A DNA stretch of 64,000 bases from Rhabditoides inermis (GCA_963966185.1 CAWZYM010000066.1:186001-250000); one strand, 5' to 3'; shown: positions 46,720 through 59,515, counted from the stretch's first letter. Notes: a model not told the origin generated them from the letters alone. Made by a program: numbers and translations.

Positions 46720-47210
46720 TTGCAGGTTTGTGTTAGTACTTGTAAACGTTTTATGCATGCGCTTTTGTTGAGTTGGGTCAAAACAAATTGACTCTATTCA
46801 CGCGAGTAGTTTTAAATATTTTTTTATAAAACGCTTTGAAAAAAATCCTTTCTATTTTCGATCGTTGCTCGTGTGCTCCGCTCACTCTTGATCGAGTGAG
46901 ATCAATAGTAATAATTATAATAATGTTTTTATTCATAATCAGAAATCACAAAATCACAACACACAGCATCCAACAAACTAACGGTCAGACCCGTGAGTTA
47001 GGGACAAAGTGAAGACTGTGACAGAGCCCATTGGCACCCATACGAGCGCATAGAATGGGTTGTCATCTCAAACACAGACACAGAAACTACTTCAACCGTC
47101 CAGAACAAAAAGGAATCAAACTCGGGCTACCTAGTCGCCTGAGAGCAATCAATTTATATACGGGTGGGGTCATCTACAGTAAAACGAGAGAAGTTATTTG
47201 TGAAAAAAGA
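43003..47210. other. 4.2-kb region without supported gene
   Basis: A TATA-like tatataaac at about 43400 precedes an ATG at 43437 (MRVACTMALI), but no downstream exon joins in phase. GA microsatellites lie at 43738-43778 and 46664-46719. 46721-46850 is a terminal fragment of the dispersed TIR family (gcaggtttgtgttagtact ... gcatgcgcttttgttgagtt). 45900-45970 has a faint tRNA-like A-box (tggttcagtggttatagcgc) without a good B box. Nothing else can be supported. Confidence 0.4.
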
Positions 47211-47214
47211 CATT

Positions 47215-47905
47215 AGTCGTACTCTGAAGTCCGTCTTTTTAATTGGCATACTGTATTTGAATCTAAGAGATTCCAGTATTCCACCACTCGATGTGTGATA
47301 AAACTTTGGCTAAGGGTGGTCTTGGAGATACTCTGTAATTTCAAGCCATTCGAACGCAATGATGATGATCTTGAATTTGCAAGCATGAAGGGATTGGGAG
47401 CGCTTACGAAACCATACAGATAGCTATGAACAAGGCGCAAATCTGACAAAGTTCTGCGAGTGTTTCAGTCGACATTGATATGACAGTTTCGGGGCAAGCA
47501 TTCTAGTGAAGGATCTTTGCACAGCTTCTAATTCGTTAGTTTGAGTCACGTTGAGAGCAAGGAGCACCTCACTACCGTACTCGAGAACTGGTCGTATTTT
47601 ATATTTATAGAAGTTTAAAAACAACGACTCATTCCGTCGGAAGGCCATTCGTAATACACCGACTCGCGAAGATGTTTTCTGAATGATTTTTCTGATATGC
47701 TCGCTTGGACTGAGATCGGATGTGAGATAAATACTAAGATCTTTGATTGAGTCAGTGCAGGCTATTACGGAGCCATCACACGTATATACAGACTTGATGG
47801 CACGTTTTCTAAAATGAATAACTCTGGATTGCAGCCGATAGTAAGAGTTGGCGCTCACCAAGCCAATGTGACCGATTTTTATGCAATCATGCATATACAC
47901 AACTT
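47215..47905 (-). mobile_element. LINE reverse-transcriptase C-terminal relic
   Basis: The minus strand encodes IKDLSIYLTSDLSPSEHIRK, FYKYKIRPVLEYGSEVLL and LEAVQRSFTRML in one frame (47424-47900) and RVVEYWNLLDSNTV in another (47213-47449). These are the post-catalytic motifs of CR1/jockey-type LINE reverse transcriptases. The frame break near 47430 and the lack of the catalytic part mark a dead 5'-truncated copy. Its sequence differs from the LINEs at 20, 41 and 59 kb, so it is another family. Confidence 0.8.
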
Positions 47906-48385
47906 TTCATGCTGAATCGGATTTTTTTATTGTTGGTATTGCGTTTATCTCACTACTCATAGAGTGTTTGTGCAGACCGCCTGCCTTTCTCTAACACAAA
48001 AGACGCTGGTAGTAGTGGTAGAATCATATTTACTGAACTCAACAAGCAACTTATATACGATCCTTATCTCAAGGATGATCAGCGGAGGATGTGGTCATGT
48101 GATGCGGTGGCGGAGGAGGAATGTCAAGATAGACATTGAAATACACAAGTGACTAATCATCAGATTTTGAAATCTATGACTAATAGAAACTATACATCGT
48201 ATCGGTTTCTACACATAGAGAGTAACAAGGATATAGCCGTACCAATTGTTCTCAGCCGAAAACTAGACAGAACCTTGGATTATAACGACTGTGAGAACTA
48301 GATTAGTTCAACCAACGTGCTATATATGCACGCTAGTCGATAAAACAAACTGTTAGTAGGATAAAACACCGTCTCCGACGGTCAC
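47906..48385. other. Short region without supported gene
   Basis: No ORF, repeat or RNA signal could be supported between the two minus-strand LINE copies. Confidence 0.4.
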
Positions 48386-51300
48386 AATTCACAGATTCTT
48401 GACAGCACGCTTGAACGACTGTTCGGTCTCTTCCAATACAGCCTTCTCCGTTAGGGCATTCCATATAGCCTTCTTAACTCGTTCACCGGGTAGTCGTGCA
48501 GTCTCGCACTCACCACAGACTCCATCACTCTCAGTGAGTGGCCACCGCGTGCTGTCCTTCTCAATCCGCTGTCCGATACCAGGACCAGCATTCCATCTCG
48601 GGCTCGCACTCCGTGCACATAATTCCACATGAGCACCTTCCTTCTCTCGCTCACGGTCTTCTTTACCGTATTCCACTTGGCCTTCTCTAGCACTCGGTCA
48701 TCCGATGACGTGAAATCATTCTGCACCAGCCTCGCTGCATGCACATTCACTCTTTCGAGTCTTGCTCTGTCCATCGCTTTTGCAGGAAACCATCCTTCTG
48801 CTGCATATAGCAGTCCTGGCTCAGAACACGCCTTGTACACTTATTCGAAGGCGCTTCGAGGAGCCCACTTCCTCGTAGTTCGCACGAAAGCACCAATAGC
48901 TTGGCGAGCCTTCGTCACTCTCTCAGCCACGTGACCACTGAAATTCATCAGAGGATCAATTGCCACTTCGAGATACTTGTACTTGCTCGTGCACTCGAGC
49001 TCTGTTCCACCAATGTGCAGATTTACCTCGAAATCTGGTTCCTTCTCATACACTTCCATTCGAATCACCTTGCACTTTTCCGCATTCAGCTTCATTCCCA
49101 TCTCTGAGAAGAGCCCACTCAGTTTCTCCACATCTTCTTGTGCATTCTCCTTGTCTCCATCGGTAAGATACCGAGAGACATACACCGTATCGTCGGCGTA
49201 TTGAACAATGCGCGCCCCTTCATTCAATTGTATCGATCCCACACGATTCACATAACAATTGAATAGAAGTGGTCCGAGGATACTTCCCTGCGGCACTCCA
49301 CTCACAACCTCCTTCTCTTCACTCAGGGTCCCGTTCACTCGCACTCGCATCCTCCTGGTAGACAGATAATCTTTTACCAATCTGAGGTACGAATCGGCAA
49401 GGTTGAATTCATGTCTCAGAACATTTATCAAATGTCCAAGAGGGATCATATCGAATGCTTTCGAAATATCGAAAAAACACTGCAACCGGCCGAGCAGCCT
49501 TCCTCTTACAACTTTGCAGGCACTCGCTCATTCCATACTGGAAACTCAGTACCGCGTCCACAGTGCTCCTTTCCTTCCTGAATCTGAACTGATTCGGAGA
49601 TAGCTTCCGGTCAACCTCTCCAACCATCATTCCAAACACGTACTCTTTTGCCATCTTGCTCACAATAGGTAGCAGTGACACCGGTCGGAAATCGACTGGG
49701 TGCTGTGGGTATCACCCACTTTCTGAATAGGTGATATCACCGCTTCCTTCCATCCCCGAGGGAACTTCTCCTCGTGTAGACACCGATTGATCATAGCCAC
49801 GATTGCGCGCTGTCAATGGTTTTACACATCTCTCCAACAACCGCACACTTATATCATCTATTCCACTCGCCTTCTGCTCGGATGCCTCTCGTATGTACTT
49901 CTCCACAAACTCTCTCGAGCAGGGAGGGATTCTCTCCGCATTCGATGCAATCTCCGGCATCTCACTTTCCATTGTGTTTCCCACCTTGACAAACTGCTCC
50001 ATGAGCATGTCTGCCTTCTGCTGATCTGACACAGCTTGCTTCCCATTCGAGTCAGTCAGATCCGGGATATCCTTGCCCTTCGTTTTTCCTGTCAGGCATT
50101 CAATAGTCTACCAGAATTCTGTAGGACTATCGCCCGAGGCAAATTTCTTATCGAAGAAAATCTTCTTCTCGTTTGCTGTCTCTTTAGCCAGCTCTTTTCG
50201 AACATTTCTAAAAAGCAGCTTTTGCCTCGCTCTCTCCCCTTTCCTTGCTCAACTTGTGCAGTGGTCTTTCCGCCGCTGCAAAGTCTTGACCTTTTCGCCC
50301 ATCCGCTCGCACCCTCTTTTCCTGCGGAATGTTTTTTTTTGAACCGCTTCTGCATACCCGCTTTAACCATATCCACAAACTTCCTCCACATGTCATCAAT
50401 CGACAGGCTCCTATCCTCTATCCACTCACATCGCACTTTTTTTCCAAGAAACTATCAGACCCGCTCAGTTTGCCTTCTTGAAATCGTAGCCCTTTACTGG
50501 CTTCTCCTTTCGATTCTCGCATCGAGTGCATATGCCAATTATGAAGGGTTCATGTTCTTTCTCGACAGGAGCGAAGCGCTCCACTCCAGCTACCCTCACT
50601 CGCCGGCTCACCATCATAATATCAATTGATCGGTTTCGATGTGTCACGTGTGAAACGACTTGTTTCATCGAGTGTTCAGCGCACACCTCCTTGAGGTTTG
50701 CCGACTCACTATTGTTCCAACACACATTCATTTCTCCTCCGATAATTACATCCATCGATTTATCTCTCTGAGATAGCCACGAGTCCAGCTCATCCACAAA
50801 CTCCTCAATCTTAGCTGCCGACATAGCTTTGGTCGGGCTACGGTAAACTGAGGCCACCACGAACTGAATTTTTTTCTCTTCCTTGCATCTCACAGCCACC
50901 AATTCCAACGAAGTCTCTTCCCTCACCATCGAGGGTCGCAACGCACTGTTCACATACAGTGCCACTCCCCCTCCTCCCGCTGTCCGGTCCTTCCGAAACA
51001 GTTCATATCCAGCCACTTTCAGTTTTTTGCTCTCTATCCCATTGTCCAACTTCGTCTCTTGTACTCCAATAACATGCGGTTTGTACGTGTCTGCCACTCT
51101 CTTCAGATCGTCTATCTTCCCTCTCAATCCGTTGATGTTCAGTGAAATCATGCGTACACAATGGGGCTCATTCTCTCCCGTCTCTACTAAGACACTCTCC
51201 AGCACAGCTCGTTTCCCCTTAGGGCGAGTGAGCGGACTGTCAAAGAAGAGTCCATCGAGATCAAGAAGCGTTGAGTGACTGCCATGCAGTTCACACTCAG

Positions 51301-51487
51301 AACACACCCATGACGTCATTCTCTCCTCAACCCTCTTTCTCTCTTCCCTCGTCATCCCCGTACACCTCTCATGGGTTTTATTGCAGCATGTCGCACATGA
51401 AATCACATTCTCCCCCAGGTCACCCATACACACTGCACAACTCGCACTTGTTCCCGGTCCATCTCCATTTTCATCCATTTTATCCAT
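48386..51487 (-). mobile_element. Near full-length LINE with PHD finger-endonuclease ORF and broken reverse transcriptase
   Basis: The protein-coding start is probably the ATG at 51487 (MDKMDENGDGPG). First comes a C4HC3 PHD-type zinc finger (CAVCMGDLGENVISCATCC, HERC, WVCSEC). An APE-like endonuclease follows (MISLNINGLRGKIDDL, HVIGVQETKL, AGGGGVALYVN, VDVIIGGEMNVCW), ending at a stop at 50465. The reverse transcriptase follows in shifted frames: NQFRFRKERSTVDAV (49.6 kb), FDISKAFDMIPLGHLINVL, VVSGVPQGSILGPLLFN, ARIVQYADDTVYVSRYL (catalytic YADD), and PGLLYAAEGWFPAKAMDRARL near the 3' end. At least four frame breaks mean this copy is inactive. A CR1-like affiliation is inferred from the PHD finger and endonuclease. 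The upstream 151-bp array lies in the position of a 5' UTR. Confidence 0.9.
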
Positions 51488-51506
51488 TACGCCATTGTTG
51501 CGCGAG

Positions 51507-54500
51507 GCAGGGGCCGTCCTCGCCTCCTCCTTATCAACTGGTATCACACACCAGAGGGGATGCTGGGTGGCCGGTGCGTACGCACACCTGAATCCCACAC
51601 ACAGCAAAGCCACCTCTCGACACACAGAGAACAGACTCGACTGATCTCTCTCGCCAGGCAGGGGCCGTCCTCGCCTCCTCCTTATCAACTGGTATCACAC
51701 ACCAGAGGGGATGCTGGGTGGCCGGTGCGTACGCACACCTGAATCCCACACACAGCAAAGCCACCTCTCGACACACAGAGAACAGACTCGACTGATCTCT
51801 CTCGCCAGGCAGGGGCCGTCCTCGCCTCCTCCTTATCAACTGGTATCACACACCAGAGGGGATGCTGGGTGGCCGGTGCGTACGCACACCTGAATCCCAC
51901 ACACAGCAAAGCCACCTCTCGACACACAGAGAACAGACTCGACTGATCTCTCTCGCCAGGCAGGGGCCGTCCTCGCCTCCTCCTTATCAACTGGTATCAC
52001 ACACCAGAGGGGATGCTGGGTGGCCGGTGCGTACGCACACCTGAATCCCACACACAGCAAAGCCACCTCTCGACACACAGAGAACAGACTCGACTGATCT
52101 CTCTCGCCAGGCAGGGGCCGTCCTCGCCTCCTCCTTATCAACTGGTATCACACACCAGAGGGGATGCTGGGTGGCCGGTGCGTACGCACACCTGAATCCC
52201 ACACACAGCAAAGCCACCTCTCGACACACAGAGAACAGACTCGACTGATCTCTCTCGCCAGGCAGGGGCCGTCCTCGCCTCCTCCTTATCAACTGGTATC
52301 ACACACCAGAGGGGATGCTGGGTGGCCGGTGCGTACGCACACCTGAATCCCACACACAGCAAAGCCACCTCTCGACACACAGAGAACAGACTCGACTGAT
52401 CTCTCTCGCCAGGCAGGGGCCGTCCTCGCCTCCTCCTTATCAACTGGTATCACACACCAGAGGGGATGCTGGGTGGCCGGTGCGTACGCACACCTGACTC
52501 CCACACACAGCAAAGCCACCTCTCGACACACAGAGAACAGACTCGACTGATCTCTCTCGCCAGGCAGGGGCCGTCCTCGCCTCCTCCTTATCAACTGGTA
52601 TCACACACCAGAGGGGATGCTGGGTGGCCGGTGCGTACGCACACCTGAATCCCACACACAGCAAAGCCACCTCTCGACACACAGAGAACAGACTCGACTG
52701 ATCTCTCTCGCCAGGCAGGGGCCGTCCTCGCCTCCTCCTTATCAACTGGTATCACACACCAGAGGGGATGCTGGGTGGCCGGTGCGTACGCACACCTGAA
52801 TCCCACACACAGCAAAGCCACCTCTCGACACACAGAGAACAGACTCGACTGATCTCTCTCGCCAGGCAGGGGCCGTCCTCGCCTCCTCCTTATCAACTGG
52901 TATCACACACCAGAGGGGATGCTGGGTGGCCGGTGCGTACGCACACCTGAATCCCACACACAGCAAAGCCACCTCTCGACACACAGAGAACAGACTCGAC
53001 TGATCTTTCTCGCCAGGCAAGGGCCGTCCTCGCCTCCTCCTTATCAACTGGTATCACACACCAGAGGGGATGCTGGGTGGCCGGTGCGTACGCACACCTG
53101 AATCCCACACACAGCAAAGCCACCTCTCCACACACAGAGAACAGACTCGACTGATCTCTCTCGCCAGGCAGGGGCCGTCCTCGCCTCCTCCTTATCAACT
53201 GGTATCACACACCAGAGGGGATGCTGGGTGGCCGGTGCGTACGCACACCTGAATCCCACACACAGCAAAGCCACCTCTCGACACACAGAGAACAGACTCG
53301 ACTGATCTCTCTCGCCAGGCAGGGGCCGTCCTCGCCTCCTCCTTATCAACTGGTATCACACACCAGAGGGGATGCTGGGTGGCCGGTGCGTACGCACACC
53401 TGAATCCCACACACAGCAAAGCCACCTCTCGACACACAGAGAACAGACTCGACTGATCTCTCTCGCCAGGCAGGGGCCGTCCTCGCCTCCTCCTTATCAA
53501 CTGGTATCACACACCAGAGGGGATGCTGGGTGGCCGGTGCGTACGCACACCTGAATCCCACACACAGCAAAGCCACCTCTCGACACACAGAGAACAGACT
53601 CGACTGATCTCTCTCGCCAGGCAGGGGCCGTCCTCGCCTCCTCCTTATCAACTGGTATCACACACCAGAGGGGATGCTGGGTGGCCGGTGCGTACGCACA
53701 CCTGAATCCCACACACAGCAAAGCCACCTCTCGACACACAGAGAACAGACTCGACTGATCTCTCTCGCCAGGCAGGGGCCGTCCTCGCCTCCTCCTTATC
53801 AACTGGTATCACACACCAGAGGGGATGCTGGGTGGCCGGTGCGTACGCACACCTGAATCCCACACACAGCAAAGCCACCTCTCGACACACAGAGAACAGA
53901 CTCGACTGATCTCTCTCGCCAGGCAGGGGCCGTCCTCGCCTCCTCCTTATCAACTGGTATCACACACCAGAGGGGATGCTGGGTGGCCGGTGCGTACGCA
54001 CACCTGAATCCCACACACAGCAAAGCCACCTCTCGACACACAGAGAACAGACTCGACTGATCTCTCTCGCCAGGCAGGGGCCGTCCTCGCCTCCTCCTTA
54101 TCAACTGGTATCACACACCAGAGGGGATGCTGGGTGGCCGGTGCGTACGCACACCTGAATCCCACACACAGCAAAGCCACCTCTCGACACACAGAGAACA
54201 GACTCGACTGATCTCTCTCGCCAGGCAGGGGCCGTCCTCGCCTCCTCCGATCTCTCTCGCCAGGCAGGGGCCGTCCTCGCCTCCTCCTTATCAACTGGTA
54301 TCACACACCAGAGGGGATGCTGGGTGGCCGGTGCGTACGCACACCTGAATCCCACACACAGCAAAGCCACCTCTCGACACACAGAGAACAGACTCGACTG
54401 ATCTCTCTCGCCAGGCAGGGGCCGTCCTCGCCTCCTCCTTATCAACTGGTATCACACACCAGAGGGGATGCTGGGTGGCCGGTGCGTACGCACACCTGAA

Positions 54501-57309
54501 TCCCACACACAGCAAAGCCACCTCTCGACACACAGAGAACAGACTCGACTGATCTCTCTCGCCAGGCAGGGGCCGTCCTCGCCTCCTCCTTATCAACTGG
54601 TATCACACACCAGAGGGGATGCTGGGTGGCCGGTGCGTACGCACACCTGAATCCCACACACAGCAAAGCCACCTCTCGACACACAGAGAACAGACTCGAC
54701 TGATCTCTCTCGCCAGGCAGGGGCCGTCCTCGCCTCCTCCTTATCAACTGGTATCACACACCAGAGGGGATGCTGGGTGGCCGGTGCGTACGCACACCTG
54801 AATCCCACACACAGCAAAGCCACCTCTCGACACACAGAGAACAGACTCGACTGATCTCTCTCGCCAGGCAGGGGCCGTCCTCGCCTCCTCCTTATCAACT
54901 GGTATCACACACCAGAGGGGATGCTGGGTGGCCGGTGCGTACGCACACCTGAATCCCACACACAGCAAAGCCACCTCTCGACACACAGAGAACAGACTCG
55001 ACTGATCTCTCTCGCCAGGCAGGGGCCGTCCTCGCCTCCTCCTTATCAACTGGTATCACACACCAGAGGGGATGCTGGGTGGCCGGTGCGTACGCACACC
55101 TGAATCCCACACACAGCAAAGCCACCTCTCGACACACAGAGAACAGACTCGACTGATCTCTCTCGCCAGGCAGGGGCCGTCCTCGCCTCCTCCTTATCAA
55201 CTGGTATCACACACCAGAGGGGATGCTGGGTGGCCGGTGCGTACGCACACCTGAATCCCACACACAGCAAAGCCACCTCTCGACACACAGAGAACAGACT
55301 CGACTGATCTCTCTCGCCAGGCAGGGGCCGTCCTCGCCTCCTCCTTATCGACTGGTATCACACACCAGAGGGGATGCTGGGTGGCCGGTGCGTACGCACA
55401 CCTGAATCCCACACACAGCAAAGCCACCTCTCGACACACAGAGAACAGACTCGACTGATCTCTCTCGCCAGGCAGGGGCCGTCCTCGCCTCCTCCTTATC
55501 AACTGGTATCACACACCAGAGGGGATGCTGGGTGGCCGGTGCGCACGCACACCTGAATCCCACACACAGCAAAGCCACCTCTCCACACACAGAGAACAGA
55601 CTCGACTGATCTCTCTCGCCAGGCAGGGGCCGTCCTCGCCTCCTCCTTATCAACTGGTATCACACACCAGAGGGGATGCTGGGTGGCCGGTGCGTACGCA
55701 CACCTGAATCCCACACACAGCAAAGCCACCTCTCCACACACAGAGAACAGACTCGACTGATCTCTCTCGCCAGGCAGGGGCCGTCCTCGCCTCCTCCGAT
55801 CTCTCTCGCCAGGCAGGGGCCGTCCTCGCCTCCTCCTTATCAACTGGTATCACACACCAGAGGGGATGCTGGGTGGCCGGTGCGTACGCACACCTGAATC
55901 CCACACACAGCAAAGCCACCTCTCGACACACAGAGAACAGACTCGACTGATCTCTCTCGCCAGGCAGGGGCCGTCCTCGCCTCCTCCTTATCAACTGGTA
56001 TCACACACCAGAGGGGATGCTGGGTGGCCGGTGCGTACGCACACCTGAATCCCACACACAGCAAAGCCACCTCTCGACACACAGAGAACAGACTCGACTG
56101 ATCTCTCTCGCCAGGCAGGGGCCGTCCTCGCCTCCTCCTTATCAACTGGTATCACACACCAGAGGGGATGCTGGGTGGCCGGTGCGTACGCACACCTGAA
56201 TCCCACACACAGCAAAGCCACCTCTCGACACACAGAGAACAGACTCGACTGATCTCTCTCGCCAGGCAGGGGCCGTCCTCGCCTCCTCCTTATCAACTGG
56301 TATCACACACCAGAGGGGATGCTGGGTGGCCGGTGCGTACGCACACCTGAATCCCACACACAGCAAAGCCACCTCTCGACACACAGAGAACAGACTCGAC
56401 TGATCTCTCTCGCCAGGCAGGGGCCGTCCTCGCCTCCTCCTTATCAACTGGTATCACACACCAGAGGGGATGCTGGGTGGCCGGTGCGTACGCACACCTG
56501 AATCCCACACACAGCAAAGCCACCTCTCGACACACAGAGAACAGACTCGACTGATCTCTCTCGCCAGGCAGGGGCCGTCCTCGCCTCCTCCCTATCAACT
56601 GGTATCACACACCAGAGGGGATGCTGGGTGGCCGGTGCGTACGCACACCTGAATCCCACACACAGCAAAGCCACCTCTCGACACACAGAGAACAGACTCG
56701 ACTGATCTCTCTCGCCAGGCAGGGGCCGTCCTCGCCTCCTCCTTATCAACTGGTATCACACACCAGAGGGGATGCTGGGTGGCCGGTGCGTACGCACACC
56801 TGAATCCCACACACAGCAAAGCCACCTCTCGACACACAGAGAACAGACTCGACTGATCTCTCTCGCCAGGCAGGGGCCGTCCTCGCCTCCTCCTTATCAA
56901 CTGGTATCACACACCAGAGGGGATGCTGGGTGGCCGGTGCGTACGCACACCTGAATCCCACACACAGCAAAGCCACCTCTCGACACACAGAGAACAGACT
57001 CGACTGATCTCTCTCGCCAGGCAGGGGCCGTCCTCGCCTCCTCCTTATCAACTGGTATCACACACCAGAGGGGATGCTGGGTGGCCGGTGCGCACGCACA
57101 CCTGAATCCCACACACAGCAAAGCCACCTCTCCACACACAGAGAACAGACTCGACTGATCTCTCTCGCCAGGCAGGGGCCGTCCTCGCCTCCTCCTTATC
57201 AACTGGTATCACACACCAGAGGGGATGCTGGGTGGCCGGTGCGTACGCACACCTGAATCCCACACACAGCAAAGCCACCTCTCCACACACAGAGAACAGA
57301 CTCGACTGT
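51507..57309 (-). repeat. 151-bp tandem array, 38 copies, abutting the LINE 5' end
   Basis: A fixed mark (atgctgggtggccggtgcg on plus) recurs at 51560, 51711, 51862 and so on to 57225, every 151 bp (38 times). Exceptions are two steps of 190 bp (54127 to 54317 and 55676 to 55866), where a 39-bp piece gatctctctcgccaggcagg... is duplicated. Units differ by only scattered single bases. The array ends 20 bp upstream of the LINE's putative ATG and stops sharply at 57309. The 101-aa and 60-aa ORFs in each unit are by-products: 151 is not a multiple of three, so no frame runs through. Confidence 0.97.
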
Positions 57310-57578
57310 ATGACAATATGACCCTAAATTTTTCAAAATAACACCTTGAACGGAGTTCAGTCACGCGCCCAAGCAGACACGCTCGAAAACTACTGGTGAT
57401 GACAGTCGACGGTTCTATCCTCATCGTCTGTACTTTTTGCAAATTAAAAAAACTTCAACTGTTTCCAGTTTCCAATCACAACTGTGTTTTGCATGTTTAT
57501 TATATGCAAAACACGTGCTAAGGTGCTTATGTTGTTTAGTGGACGCTTTTCGGCTGTACTCTAGTACAATCGGTTTTC

Positions 57579-58253
57579 GGCGCACGGCAGACTAATCGCA
57601 ACTCGCTAATCTCAAATCGCTCATTGTTGCAACTGTGATTCCAAATGGCAGTAGAATCGCACGTGGAATCGCGCGATTCTGCGAAAGCTGTCAATAATTG
57701 ATGTTTACTTTATTGTTATGTTTTCGTTAATGGAAATCGGATAAAATACGTTTGTAAAACATTCTAAACAGTCAAACTTAATAAGAAACCATTTCATGCT
57801 TTGGTCGCACTAAATGAAATGGAATCGCAACATAAATGCGCGATTTTGCGATTTCGTACAGTGTCTATGCGTAATGTGCATCGAACAGCTATTTTATTAA
57901 TATTTTTTAAAGTTTAAATAAATCAACACATGTTTGAATATATTTTGTATTATGAAAACACAAAAATAGGCGACTGGTATCAATACCATTCATTTTGAAA
58001 CAAAATCGAACCCTGCGATTCTGCGATTCTCAAAGGTTTGCAGAATTCTGCGATCCGGGTGCGATTTGCAATCGCGCGATTTCAATGCGACTTCATTAGC
58101 GATTTGTATGCCGCCACTTGCGATTCCGAATCGATGCAAATTTGAGATTTTAAATCGCATGCGCCTTTGAATTATCAATACTGTATCCTAATACATTGCG
58201 ATTATGAGATTTGCGATTTGCTATTCTGAGTTGCGATTAGTCTGCCGTGCGCC
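57579..58253. mobile_element. 675-bp MITE with perfect 26-bp TIR
   Basis: GGCGCACGGCAGACTAATCG... at 57579-57604 is exactly complementary to 58228-58253. The flanks show a possible 3-bp duplication, TTC (57576-57578 and 58254-58256), compatible with PIF/Harbinger- or CACTA-like transposition. The interior is AT-rich and full of gcgatt/aatcgc motifs. No transposase ORF, so it is non-autonomous. Confidence 0.85.
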
Positions 58254-58579
58254 TTCCGCATTCGCAGTGATCAGAGATCCCAGTCAACAGAGCTCTCAAT
58301 AGTCAATAGTGCTCAGCAATGCCCACTTCATTCTAGAGACTTCACATTATACACAGACGCATATCAGAACCTCCCCGTGTCTGTCGGTTGCTGGCCCTCG
58401 AATACAGGGGACCCACTATATACCTGATTCACTTTGTGAGTGAATTTCTCTCAGCTGCACTGGCAGACCGCGGGTGCACTCTCTCTCACTCTTTTCAATC
58501 TAATCGCTCTCTTCGTGCCAAGTTCGTGCCAAATAATGTTCGTGCCAAGTTCGACTACGTTGGATAAAATGAGGATTGA

Positions 58580-59045
58580 GCCATAGATCAAATTATTCTC
58601 TTACCGTAATGCTAAGGGTGAGCCATAGATCGAGTTATTCTCCTACCGTTATTCTAAGGGTGAGTCATAGATCGAATTATTCTCCTACCGTAATTCTAAG
58701 GCTGAGCCATAGAATTACGGTAGGGGAATAATTCGATTTAAAGGTGAGCCATAGATCGAACTATTCTCCTACCGTAATTCTAAGGGTGAGCCATAGATCG
58801 AATTATTCTCTTACCGTAATTCTAAGGGTGAGCCGTAGATCGAATTATTCTCCTATCGTAATTCTAAGGGTGAGCCATAGATCGAATTATTCTCCTACCT
58901 CATAGCGTAATTCTAAGAGTGAGCATAGATCGAATTATTCTCCTATCTCCTAGCTTAATTCTAATCTCACCGTAATTCTCCTGGGGGGGGGGGTGTATCA
59001 AAAATTAGGGTGTATCAAAAATTAAATTATTCTCCTACCGTAATT
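58580..59045 (-). repeat. 42-bp minisatellite, about ten units
   Basis: Units read taccgtaattctaagggtga followed by gccatagatcgaattattctcc. One unit near 58715-58740 is inverted. A poly-G run (58983-58992) interrupts the right part. Related to the four units in the intron at 6737-6900. Confidence 0.9.
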
Positions 59046-59059
59046 CTAACAACAATAAT

Positions 59060-59515
59060 AATAGTTTACTACCGTGTTGAGTACTTAACATGGGCATCAT
59101 AGGAAACATAACAGAGCCTACAGTAAGATAGTAGAATGGGAAAAAAACGAAGAAACATTCAAACAGTAGACAATAAGCAAACTACAAATGTCGAATTTGA
59201 GACATGGGAAATGGGGATTGTCTACTAAGTGAGATTTCACGTAACTGGTTTTCGTTGATTCAACAATATCAGATGGAAGTGAGTTCCAAACTCCATAAAC
59301 TCTCTGAAAGAACGCGCTGCTCCGCAGAAACGAGTCAAATGATGGTAAAAGACGATATTTGAGATGTGCGCGACCGAGTTGAGACTAATGTAAAAAGACC
59401 AGAATAATTAAGAGAAGTTGTTTTTAGTAATAACCTTGTTAATGTAAACTACGTCATTTATAAAGCAGCGTTCTTCAAGAGTTTGAAGGTCAAGAAGCTG
59501 GAGGCGTTGGGGATA
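59060..59515 (-). mobile_element. 3' end of a CR1/jockey-like LINE, same family as 41-42 kb
   Basis: The minus strand reads through the C-terminal motif (VWNSLPSDIV..), the same TAG stop context and the same 3' UTR (tgtttgactactg... taataaac) as 42166-42415. It continues 5' into the region equivalent to 41560-41747 (LQLLDLQTLEERCFIN-like). Heavily 5'-truncated. Confidence 0.85.

Noticed and set aside
51534..57290. Dozens of 101-aa and 60-aa ORFs at 51.5-57.3 kb as a repeated gene family
   Set aside because: They are the same frames of a 151-bp tandem unit. Each spans two units and stops because 151 is not a multiple of three. No start context or conservation independent of the repeat.
51507..57309. 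CRISPR-like array
   Set aside because: Units are contiguous with no variable spacers, the host is eukaryotic, and the unit length is 151 bp.
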